This document shows positions 33,901-43,774 of a stretch of 64,000 bases of DNA, piece after piece. The translations under genes were made by a program, and so were the position numbers. The first letter of the stretch is position 1; each line of letters begins with the position of its first letter. The stretch lies in the NCBI GenBank assembly GCA_030248215.1, contig JASANG010001208.1, forward strand, positions 61,350-125,349, in the 5' to 3' direction. Below the pieces are notes generated by a model. That model worked only from the letters and a program-made list of their open reading frames with translations. It did not search any database and had not been told where the DNA came from. Source of the stretch: Enoplolaimus lenunculus. Its lineage: Eukaryota > Nematoda > Enoplea > Enoplida > Thoracostomopsidae.

Positions 33901-34679
33901 TGTATTTCATATTCGTCGAGATCAGTATCGTCAAAGTTAAGTTTCTCTGGCAAGTCAACGTTGGATGTTTGTTGCAAGTGATGTTTTAATGATTGACAGA
34001 AGCGAATGACTTGCTCAGCACCTTGTTGACGTTTGTCATGTCGATTGACATTTGCAATTTCGATAGACGGTTTGTTGTCGTTTTGATTGATTTGATCTAC
34101 GGTTGACAGTGATTCGACATGTTGTAATGCTGTTTCGCAATCGAGAATGACTTCGTTAGCGTCGACGACTTCTGGCACTCTACCCATGCGCATAAGGCCG
34201 TGAAGGCAGCACGGACTATCGCTGATGTTTGTGACTGGTATAAAGAAACTTTGATCGCTAACCTTAACCATCGCACTTGGGGCGATAAACGGATCTTCTC
34301 GTTTGCCCATTGGTTCAGGTTCAAACAATAGCTCAGTACCGTTGGGTACATCGTGAGGAGTTTTGAATCGAACGTATTGTGTTGTGCGTGGAGGTATTTG
34401 AACCGGTTGAACGATTTCGCAGACTTGTGTCCACTTGGTTGCGATCTCCGCCTCGGTGTCAAGTGGAGACGACCAAGCCCAAGATGGAATGACTTCGTTG
34501 CGATAACGAACGTTCATGTTGAAGTAATCAATTGTTAGCCTGAAAATACGTAAAGCATCATCTCCAAACATAACAGTATTATTAATACCCTTAACAACAT
34601 GTATTTTAATTGGTGCAATTATTTGACCAATCTTAACATGGAGAGATACTGAACCTAAAGATGGTATAGAACCATTGTC

Positions 34680-35469
34680 AGCGAAACCATAACAATCGAT
34701 GATGTCCTTAGTGTCAATTTCATGATATGCGAAACACTGTGCAAACACATCATCACGCATGAGTGTTAATTCAGCTCCTATGTCAACTAAACCTACAATT
34801 ATGTAGTCATCGATCTCAGCCTCAATAAAGAATCTGGACGCTTTGCTAGTAAAATGACATTTTGCGTCAACAGATGTACTAGTATGTGGTTTAAAACTGC
34901 TGGCGTCAAGGCTGCCAAGGCCGGTTGGCCAGTTTTGCGCACACCCCAAGCAGTTGAGATAACTGGAGGTGCAGCAACTGGTTGTTGTGTCGGAATTGGC
35001 TGTTGACGAATGTTGACTTGCGCAGATTGTTTGTGCTGCTGTATTGTTGTTATTAATACGTAAAGGCGTATTTGATAATGGTTGTTGCGTCTGTGATTGG
35101 CTAACAACGGCAGTAGTTGGTGCTGCGACAGGTTTGATAAGTGTCTCCGTTGGTGGTGGACGAACACTGAGCCTGAACTGCGCCGCCATACTTTGTTTGA
35201 CTGAAATTCTGACTCGCAATATTATCGTCGCAGAACCAGCAGTCACTAGCCGTATGTCCACGCTTCTTGCAATGAGTGCATGTCGGTATAAGTGGACGTG
35301 GCTCATAATTTGAATCTGGAATTTGGCCACTCGGCGGGCCTGACCTATGTCGAACACGAATGTCACTTTGTGGCGGTGCATGCTGTTGAATGCTATGCCA
35401 CAGTTTCTGCAGACGAGGTCTTGTCTTGCCTGATTTTGTGTGCTCGACGAATTTCCATTTGTTGTTTTC
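34680..35469 (-). pseudogene. Ty3-type fossil: zinc knuckle and protease region
   Basis: A CCHC knuckle is visible at about 35240-35285 (CTHCKKRGHTASDC, spacing C-2-C-4-H-4-C). Downstream, around 34780, is a retropepsin-like block with VGLV followed by an aspartate-containing turn and ELTLM. The order gag, knuckle, protease is the standard Ty3 order. The upstream edge is the boundary of the inserted DNA transposon. Confidence 0.7.
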
Positions 35470-35867
35470 TGGCTTCTCCACAGCGGGGGGGCCAGCACTT
35501 TTCAAAATTTTCATTTCCACCCGGCGAAAATTTTGCCGCCCCCAGGAAAGGCCCCCCGGCGAATTTTCGGCCGCCCCCCAGCAAAATGCCCCCCAGGAGT
35601 TTTCTGAGCCAAAAATTTTCAATGTGAAAACATACCAGGATATCCGTTAAGATTGTATTTGAGCAGTGGTGACGATTGTTGAGCTGATTGGCAGTTGTGA
35701 ATTTGACAGTGGTTGACTTGGTTGGCTGGCAGCCGCTGAACTGAGCTTCCTGAAGTGACTTTATGTTGTGTTATGTGTTTATGTAATGTGTAGCAATGTT
35801 GCATGTGTTTTGTTTGTGTGTATGTGTGGTGTAATTGTGTGTAGTATGTGTTTGGTTTAAGTTTGAT

Positions 35868-36542
35868 TCAACAGCACCAGGACGGTCCAGGCACTGCTTC
35901 CGACGCAGTTGGACTGGCCGTGCTCTCATCCATCAGTTCGCTCTCTCCATCAAATTGCTCGCCCTCGCTCTCACTCTCACTCCTTTCGTCTGCGTCACTA
36001 ACTACATCGTCTGAAGCTCCAAATGCGTCAGCATCGTCAAGAACGGCAATAATGTCTAACTCTTGATTCGGTGACTCTGCATGTACGCAAGACGAAAGTG
36101 ACGCTGCAGTTGCTCTCATACGACGTTCAAACTTCTTTTCGCGTCCTTTTGCTTTTTTCTGTATGGATCGCAAAAGTGGTTTTTCATACGTTGCTTCACG
36201 AGATCCAGGTACAAGCGCAATTCGACGAGGGTTGTAAAAATTTTCCCAGATCGTAACAGCTAGGTCACTATCGAACGTCTCAAAAGGCTCACACTCCATA
36301 TTAATGGTTATGTACGCGTTGACAGATTGATCTCGTCGATTCATGCACAAACGAGTGTCAACTAGCTTGACTGCTGAGAACACGCACTCCACACTCGATA
36401 CCGAAAGAGGCTGCTCAAGATAAGTTTTGACAATCGTTCGTATAGCCCGCTTTCCACGCAGGCAAGGGCTATTGCCTTTCAGCAACCCTAGAAGCATTGA
36501 TCGGGTAGTCCAAGCATTAGGCGTCTTCTTTTGCAAATGCAA
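35868..36542 (-). CDS. hAT transposase C-terminal dimerisation region and acidic tail
   Basis: Reads YLEQPLSVSSVECVFSAVKL and DTRLCMNRRDQSVNAYITIN, the hAT C-terminal dimerisation motif (S-x4-E-x2-F-S ... R-x-x-L), then WENFYNPRR, a basic patch (KKAKGREKKFERRMR) and an Asp/Glu/Ser-rich tail ending GPSWCC and a stop. This is the end of the transposase. Confidence 0.7.
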   Translation of the reverse strand: MHLQKKTPNAWTTRSMLLGLLKGNSPCLRGKRAIRTIVKTYLEQPLSVSSVECVFSAVKLVDTRLCMNRRDQSVNAYITINMECEPFETFDSDLAVTIWENFYNPRRIALVPGSREATYEKPLLRSIQKKAKGREKKFERRMRATAASLSSCVHAESPNQELDIIAVLDDADAFGASDDVVSDADERSESESEGEQFDGESELMDESTASPTASEAVPGPSWCC

Positions 36543-39124
36543 AACATTGTATACTTAAAAACTTCGATGTCATCGATGAGTTTGTCGGCTGAGCAAAGGG
36601 GCCTCGCGCAAAAAACTTGACCTTCGTTTTTTGGCCACTTTGCTACATATTTAACTGGGCGACAGTAGAACTCTACGAGTGAATTGATGGCATCTTCCGC
36701 ATAATCTTGCAAATCGGTTCGCTCGGTTACTGTCATCAGCATGTTTTCGACCGATAAAATTTCAAAGCCTTTCAACTTTTGCATATCCTCTGACGTTAAA
36801 TAAGCAGAAAATTCGTCCAGATACGCTCGTACTAGTTCCGTTCACTCGCCTTGAACTCTCTTCGAAAATTGAATTTAGGTCACTGCTGCTGGATGAAATA
36901 AAATCGCCGAATTCATTGTTGAGAAGTGCTGATTTCGCAGCAGCATAACATTGCCCCTCGTTCGTTAGTTGATTTTTCAACTGATCCGTTGCAGCTAATA
37001 ACGCGTTTGTTTTTTCTGTTTTTCTGATCAGTTTGACAACCACCGCCAAAATGTCACGCTTCATCGCAACGTACAATATTCGTTACGGAAAATCAGAACT
37101 CGACACAATCGATGGGACAAAAATCTTCGGCTACCGGAATCTTTAGAATCATCTTGGCTCGTTGACTTTGCTTGAATATTTAATCTACTTCAGGAGATAT
37201 AGTCAACAATTGTTGCAGTTGTTTTGTTGCTTCGTAATGATCTGACGCAAATTTGGTTCTTTGAGATGCGTGTTTTGATGCAAGTTGAACTCAATGTGTT
37301 CCACACCACCAATCCAAACTTCTTGGTTTAAATTGATGCACTCGACAGTTTGCGCTAATTTTTTTCGATCTGGCTCCACCTCCGCCGTTCGAACCATACG
37401 CAGAACAATTGACCATAGACAGCTTTTTGGGCCCTGCAACTGGAAACAGAAAGGGACACGCACAACAAAGTTGGTTCATTTTTTCATTGAACCAGTCCAA
37501 CGCTTCGACAATTGCGTTAGTTACTGCTAAACCCGTTTTGCTCGAGACGCGAGACAGTTTTAGCAAACGCTCCGCCACATCACCGCCACTTCGAATACTG
37601 ACGTATCGGACACAAACTGCAATCCATTCTCGAGATTTCGACGTTGACGCAAAATCAATCATGATATCGAAAGAAATTGGTTCTTCGTCTTCACACAGCG
37701 AGATCATTTCGAGGTAGATGCCGTAAAGTACAGCTAAATGTACAGCGTTCGGAACACACACTCTACACTCGATACCGAAAGAGGCTGTTCAAGATAAGTT
37801 TTGACAATCGTTCGTATAGCCCGCTTTCCACGCAGGCAAGGGCTATTGCCTTTCAGCAACCCTAGAAGCATTGATCGGGTAGTCCAAGCATTAGGCGTCT
37901 TCTTTTGCAAATGCAAAACATTGTATACTTAAAAACTTCGATGTCATCGATGAGTTTGTCGGCTGAGCAAAGGGGCCTCGCGCAAAAAACTTGACCTTCG
38001 TTTTTTGGCCACTTTGCTACATATTTAACTGGGCGACAGTAGAACTCTACGAGTGAATTGATGGCATCTTCCGCATAATCTTGCAAATCGGTTCGCTCGG
38101 TTACTGTCATCAGCATGTTTTCGACCGATAAAATTTCAAAGCCTTTCAACTTTTGCATATCCTCTGACGTTAAATAAGCAGAAAATTCGTCCAGATACGC
38201 TCGTACTAGTTCCGTTCACTCGCCTTGAACTCTCTTCGAAAATTGAATTTAGGTCACTGCTGCTGGATGAAATAAAATCGCCGAATTCATTGTTGAGAAG
38301 TGCTGATTTCGCAGCAGCATAACATTGCCCCTCGTTCGTTAGTTGATTTTTCAACTGATCCGTTGCAGCTAATAACGCGTTTGTTTTTTCTGTTTTTCTG
38401 ATCAGTTTGACAACCACCGCCAAAATGTCACGCTTCATCGCAACGTACAATATTCGTTACGGAAAATCAGAACTCGACACAATCGATGGGACAAAAATCT
38501 TCGGCTACCGGAATCTTTAGAATCATCTTGGCTCGTTGACTTTGCTTGAATATTTAATCTACTTCAGGAGATATAGTCAACAATTGTTGCAGTTGTTTTG
38601 TTGCTTCGTAATGATCTGACGCAAATTTGGTTCTTTGAGATGCGTGTTTTGATGCAAGTTGAACTCAATGTGTTCCACACCACCAATCCAAACTTCTTGG
38701 TTTAAATTGATGCACTCGACAGTTTGCGCTAATTTTTTTCGATCTGGCTCCACCTCCGCCGTTCGAACCATACGCAGAACAATTGACCATAGACAGCTTT
38801 TTGGGCCCTGCAACTGGAAACAGAAAGGGACACGCACAACAAAGTTGGTTCATTTTTTCATTGAACCAGTCCAACGCTTCGACAATTGCGTTAGTTACTG
38901 CTAAACCCGTTTTGCTCGAGACGCGAGACAGTTTTAGCAAACGCTCCGCCACATCACCGCCACTTCGAATACTGACGTATCGGACACAAACTGCAATCCA
39001 TTCTCGAGATTTCGACGTTGACGCAAAATCAATCATGATATCGAAAGAAATTGGTTCTTCGTCTTCACACAGCGAGATCATTTCGAGGTAGATGCCGTAA
39101 AGTACAGCTAAATGTACAGCGTTC
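36377..39124 (-). repeat. two 1,374 bp tandem copies of the transposase body
   Basis: Units 36377-37750 and 37751-39124 are almost identical; a third, partial and longer version continues at 39125-40655. Each unit joins GAACACRCACTC to GCGTTCG. Compared with the third version the two units lack the same 27 bp and about 130 bp pieces, and both carry a frame break there, so one damaged unit was duplicated after decay began. Open pieces per unit: 98, 104, 86 and 156 codons. Confidence 0.85.
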
Positions 39125-39509
39125 GGAACACACACTCTACACTCGATACCGAAAGAGGCTGTTCAAGATAAGTTTTGACAATCGTTCGTATAGCCCGCTT
39201 TCCACGCAGGCAAGGGCTATTGCCTTTCAGCAACCCTAGAAGCATTGATCGGGTAGTCCAAGCATTAGGCGTCTTCTTTTGCAAATGCAAAACATTGTAT
39301 ACTTAAAAACTTCGATGTCATCGATGAGTTTGTCGGCTGAGCAAAGGGGCCTCGCGCAAAAAACTTGACCTTCGTTTTTTGGCCACTTTGCTACATATTT
39401 AACTGGGCGACAGTAGAACTCTACGAGTGAATTGATGGCATCTTCCGCATAATCTTGCAAATCGGTTCGCTCGGTTACTGTCATCAGCATGTTTTCGACC
39501 GATAAAATT

Positions 39510-40655
39510 TCAAAGCCTTTCAACTTTTGCATATCCTCTGACGTTAAATAAGCAGAAAATTCGTCCAGATACGCTCGTACTAGTTCCGTTCACTCGCCTT
39601 GAACTCTCTTCGAAAATTGAATTTAGGTCACTGCTGCTGGATGAAATAAAATCGCCGAATTCATTGTTGAGAAGTGCTGATTTCGCAGCAGCATAACATT
39701 GCCCCTCGTTCGTTAGTTGATTTTTCAACTGATCCGTTGCAGCTAATAACGCGTTTTCGTATTCGCTCAGTTCGATGCCAGTTTTTTCTGTTTTTCTGAT
39801 CAGTTTGACAACCACCGCCAAAATGTCACGCTTCATCGCAACGTACAATATTCGTTCCGGACAAATCAGAACTCGACACAATCGATGTGATAAAAATCTT
39901 CGGCTACCGGCATACTTAGAATCATCTTTCAGTTGAACGAGCGTGTGAGCAATTGCAGCATGCATCTTCGCTTCTTTAGTTAAAACGTCACTCTCTGTCT
40001 CCCACTTGAACATTGCAACGTCACTGAACGAGATCTCCGATCCATCGTTTATGTCATAAACGGCTCGTTGACTTTGCTTTAATATTTGATCTACTTCAGG
40101 AGACATAGTCAACAATTGTTGTAGCTGTTTTGTTGCTTCGTAATGATCTGACGCAAATTTGGTTCTTTGAGATGCGTGTTTTGATGCAAGTTGAACTCGA
40201 TGTGTTCCACACCACCAATCCAAAATTCTTGGATTAAATTGATGCACTCGACAGTTTGCGCTAATTTTTTTCGATCTGGCTCCACCTCCGCCGTCCGAAC
40301 CATACGCAGAACAATTGACCATCGACAGCTTCTTGGGCCCTGCAACCGGAAACAGAAACGGACACGCACAACAAAGTTGGTTCATTTTTTCATTGAACCA
40401 GTCCAACACTTCGACAATTGCGTTAGTTACTGCTAAACCCGTTTTGCTCGAGACGTGAGACAGTTTTAGCAAACTCTCCGCCACCTCACCGCCACTTCGA
40501 GTTCTGACGTATCGGACACAAACTGCAATCCACTCTCGAGATTTCGACGTTGACGCTAAATCGATCATGATACCGAAAGAAATTGGTTCTTCGTCTTCAC
40601 ACATCGAGACCATTTCGAGGTAGATGCCGTAAAGTGCAGCTAAATGTACAGCGTT
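39510..40655 (-). CDS. hAT transposase main body (longest copy)
   Basis: 367 codons open. Blocks: PISFGIMIDLASTSKSREWI (the region of the first catalytic acid and the Cys-Val-Arg-Tyr run), CCACPFLFPVAGPKKLSMVN, and WWCGTHRVQLASK, the hAT C/W-x-H-R-L-like box, followed by helical sequence. Compared with the two shorter tandem copies next to it, this one keeps a 27 bp piece (GIELSEYEN) and an about 130 bp piece that they lack, so it is likely closest to the original. The C-terminal dimerisation block lies after the tandem copies at 36.3-36.5 kb. Confidence 0.65.
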   Translation of the reverse strand, partial: NAVHLAALYGIYLEMVSMCEDEEPISFGIMIDLASTSKSREWIAVCVRYVRTRSGGEVAESLLKLSHVSSKTGLAVTNAIVEVLDWFNEKMNQLCCACPFLFPVAGPKKLSMVNCSAYGSDGGGGARSKKISANCRVHQFNPRILDWWCGTHRVQLASKHASQRTKFASDHYEATKQLQQLLTMSPEVDQILKQSQRAVYDINDGSEISFSDVAMFKWETESDVLTKEAKMHAAIAHTLVQLKDDSKYAGSRRFLSHRLCRVLICPERILYVAMKRDILAVVVKLIRKTEKTGIELSEYENALLAATDQLKNQLTNEGQCYAAAKSALLNNEFGDFISSSSSDLNSIFEESSRRVNGTSTSVSGRIFCLFNVRGYAKVERL

Positions 40656-40758
40656 CGCAAGTTCACGAATAGCACGCTGTGACCGGTAGCGTGCTTCAAA
40701 TCTACTGAGCGACGGTTCGTCTGCAATGGGTTGTTCATCATTTCTTTGCGTAGCTTTT

Positions 40759-41100
40759 CTATTGCAGCAATAGTAGGATACTTTCCCTGCTTTGGAAATT
40801 TCGAATTAGAGGCCGAGTCCCCGAATTCATGTTGAAATAATCGTTCGCTCGCTTTACTCCAGTTGTTGAACGCAGTCGTTCGTTCGCTTTACTCCAGTTG
40901 TTGAACGCAGTCGTTATAAACTTGAGTTGAGATTTTTGGAACAGTCTCTGAACGTCAGTTGTTGATAGTGCAGCAGCAGTTTCGCGACACGTCGAACAAA
41001 CGATACCAATTATTTCACCACTTTCGTCATCGTTTTCACGCACCCAAAGTAACCATGGGTATTCGTCGGCCCATTCCACACAATATGTTGCTCGTTTTTT
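40759..41100 (-). CDS. transposase zinc-finger segment (TTF/BED-like)
   Basis: Reads KKRATYCVEWADEYPWLLWV, then GIVCSTCRETAAAL, and downstream QSQLKFITTAFNNWSKANER. The layout W-x3-YPWL ... C-x2-C ... F-x2-W matches the TTF-type/BED-like N-terminal DNA-binding finger of hAT transposases, though the closing His pair is not obvious. A 27 bp segment is tandemly repeated at about 40848-40905 (CGTTCGCTTTACTCCAGTTG). Confidence 0.55.
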   Translation of the reverse strand, partial: KKRATYCVEWADEYPWLLWVRENDDESGEIIGIVCSTCRETAAALSTTDVQRLFQKSQLKFITTAFNNWSKANERLRSTTGVKRANDYFNMNSGTRPLIRNFQSRESILLLLQ

Positions 41101-41471
41101 ACTTTTTTTACAGACGGTGTTTCAGCTACTTTATGAAGCTCAGTTCTGGCGGCTACTTGCATCGTCGGGACTGTGAATCTCTCCAATCGGCCGCCTAAAA
41201 ACAGCTATTCCGGTGACCAGCACCGTACACAAACCAATATATACATACGTCATAGAATCAGACTAAAAATACATACAACATCTATAGCTCAAGCATACGT
41301 GAGTAAACACAGCCTTCTACGTGGAGAAAAAACCATAATGTACGTATTAAACATAGTAATTGAACACAAACCGCCTGAAGAACTGAGCGATGGCGTCGCT
41401 GATACGGAAGCGCTTGTATCAGATGACTCGGGTTCCAACAAAACATCATCCCCAGTTGGATTATCAGCTGT

Positions 41472-41657
41472 CTAGCGTGTTTCCAATGACGTTGTAGACA
41501 TCGGTGTCACATGATCTTGAAGCACATCAGCCGGCGGGTTTCGAGGGGTCGTGTAGTCGTATCGTCGCAAAACTGGAGTTTCTGCTTCTGTTACCTCAAT
41601 CGAGTGTGGATCGTAGTCATCAGGACAGACTGCGGCTCCTAAAAAGGAGCTAAACAA
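41472..41657 (-). CDS. transposase linker segment
   Basis: Open 61-codon segment between the N-terminal piece and the zinc-finger piece, reading SSFLGAAVCPDDYDPHSIEV and DYTTPRNPPADVLQDHV. Acidic and Pro-rich, no domain seen. Kept as a likely linker exon because of its position and bias; weak on its own. Confidence 0.3.
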   Translation of the reverse strand: MFSSFLGAAVCPDDYDPHSIEVTEAETPVLRRYDYTTPRNPPADVLQDHVTPMSTTSLETR

Positions 41658-41749
41658 CTTAGGATTTCTTAGAAGTAATTAGTATGTTATGTATGTGCAT
41701 TTAATAACTAACGACATATGTACCTACATGGCTAAAAACGCTTAATCCT

Positions 41750-41986
41750 TTAGGACTCACAGTGTTCCATAAGTAACATTTGACCAGGATCACCATACGA
41801 TGTATCACCAACTGCAGCGGGATGAGCAGGAGCTCGTTGCAGCGGGGGCGGAGGAGGCAACATTTGGCGGCGTCGAACGTCGTCAGCAGATGAAGACCTT
41901 GACTTCTTTTGAGGCGGACATTCAGCAAAATATGATTTTATATTACGCTGAGTACTCATAATTTTTTGAATGAACTGAAAAAACAC
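41750..41986 (-). CDS. transposase N-terminal segment with PIP-box-like motif
   Basis: Begins MSTQRNIKSYFAECPPQKKS. Residues 4-11 (QRNIKSYF) fit the PCNA-interacting consensus Q-x-x-I-x-x-Y-F, followed by a basic patch. The rest is a Pro-rich linker (LPPPPPLQRAPAH). The related short copies at 50.5 and 55.5 kb keep the same start with SHF in place of SYF. Probably the first exon or segment of the hAT transposase. Confidence 0.5.
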   Translation of the reverse strand: MFFQFIQKIMSTQRNIKSYFAECPPQKKSRSSSADDVRRRQMLPPPPPLQRAPAHPAAVGDTSYGDPGQMLLMEHCES

Positions 41987-42459
41987 AATTATATAAAGAC
42001 CGTTTCAGGGCATACAGCATTCGAAAGTACCTTGCAGCAACAAGTTCAACCCGCTGAGCCTTATGATAAACTGAAGCTTTGACTAATATATAAAATATAT
42101 GTTAATCACAGTTTCAATTATAGATTATCTATATTTTATATAATTGTGCTTCTTTCAACTTCTGGTAAAGTTGTCAGTAATATTAGTTAAAATTGTTGTT
42201 ATTAGCGTTTGCGGGGAATTTTTGTCATGTTGAGCGATGAGTAATCTTCAGTTGAGTTGGAAACACGATCTAGAAGAAAAAATGGTCCAAAAAGTCGGCC
42301 TGCAATGTTTTGAGTCTGCCCCCCAGGACCCCCAGATCATCTGGGGGCCCCCAGGAAAAGTGCCCCCCAGCAAAATGAGCTGCCCCCCAGGAAACTCCTG
42401 CCCCCCCCCAGGAAACGCCCCCCGGCGGAAATTATCAATCTGTGGAGAAGCCATGTTTT

Positions 42460-43774
42460 CGCATTGTAATTTTGGCGAAAATGCGATTGTTTTGCTGGCT
42501 GGTTCTGTTGCTGATTGCGTTGAAGCGGATTTTGTTGCTGTTTCTGATTGTAGGTATTGTACTGATTGTTTCGACGCTGGAAGTTTTGGTCTGCTATCAA
42601 ATTTCGACCTTTGCTGGTCGCGATCTTGAGATTGCTCATTTCACAGATTCAGCATTTGTTCGACTTTTGCAGCCCGAATCTTCAAATCATGGAACGATTC
42701 GTCAGTGCCAGCAGTCAATTTGTGGAATATTTGTGCCTTTACGCTGCGTAGAAATGTTCGCAATAATTCATGCACTTCTGTGTAGTTGAGGCACTTGTTT
42801 TCGATATATCGAGACCAGTAACAGAACAATTCTTCACCGAATGTGTTGACATCGCTTGTTTGACGGATGCTTTGAAGCTTCGCCAGATGTTCTGGAAACG
42901 ATGTTGAATGTGAGAAACGTTGTTCGAAATATTTGACGACTGAATGATAATCGAGCGCAGTAAATTGGCGATGTGGATTCTCAATGTATTGCCAATAGTT
43001 CTCGGCTGGAGAATCTTCCTCGATTTTGTTTTTGAACCATTTCCACTTTTCGTCGTCGTTTTTGATGTTATGCTCGTCAAGCTGTCGATTGAATTTTTTG
43101 AACCATTTGTCAAAATCTGTTGAACCATTGTACGGTTTGATCGACAGTGATTCCGTTGTGACAGCGTGAACTATAATTGGCGGCATTGGTGTCGGATATG
43201 GATTTGGCACATGCGCCGCTGCGTTTGTGTTGACATTTGACACGTTAGCACGCTGTTGTGGTTGGCTCGTATCGTCAATTTCCGAATCGTTGTCGTCATC
43301 GCAGTCGAAACGTGCGTTTTTTGCAACATTGTGACGTGGTGTCGATGTGAGTACCTGTTTAACACATGTATTAACTGGAGTTGAAAAATCAGCTTGAATA
43401 GGTGTTTGTACGTTCGCCTGAGCGTTTTCGCAGTACGCCAGACGCTGTTTAACTTGCGTTATGTCTGTAGTTAATTTTTGCAAGTTTTGGTCAGTCACCT
43501 GAATTTCACAGCAAAGGCGGTCTTCAATATTACGACAGGTACCTTGTAAGTCGTTTTGGACTGTTTGCAGTTGTTCAGCGAATGTGTGTTCAACTTGTTC
43601 AACTTGTGTTTTAACAGATTGTACGTCATGGTGAACTGATTGTACGTCTTTTAAGACGTCTTCGCGAATTGTCAAAACTTTGTTGTACTGTTTGAACATC
43701 GCGTAGTACGTCACGCTTGACAGCCTGAACATCTGTACTGTTTGTTTACGATTCTCCTTGTTATATATGCACAA
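42460..43774 (-). pseudogene. Ty3-type fossil: gag N-terminal and capsid-like part
   Basis: Begins MCIYNKENRKQTVQMF, then a predicted coiled coil (repeats of DVQSV and QVEQVEHTF), an acidic linker (DCDDDNDSEIDD), and a capsid-like helical region with FDKWFKKFNRQLDEH, YHSVVKYFEQRF and FGEELFCYWSRYIENK. This pattern is typical of retrotransposon gag proteins. It ends where the DNA transposon is inserted; the zinc knuckle continues on the other side at about 35.4 kb. Confidence 0.75.

Larger units (their letters stand above)
35470..42453 (-). mobile_element. 7 kb hAT-like DNA transposon inserted in the Ty3 gag
   Basis: Terminal inverted repeat TGGCTTCTCCACAG at both ends, and the 7 bp TGTTTTC repeated on either side (35463-35469 and 42454-42460), so the boundaries are exact. 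Both subterminal regions are unusually rich in C and G runs. The minus strand carries a transposase split into several open pieces: N-terminal segment 41750-41986, zinc-finger piece 40759-41079, main body 39510-40613 and C-terminus 35868-36542. Zinc finger, CGTHRVQLASK and the LSVSSVECVFSAVK dimerisation block indicate the hAT superfamily. The transposase body is internally triplicated, so this copy is unlikely to be active. hAT elements normally make 8 bp duplications; 7 bp here is unexplained. Confidence 0.85.
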
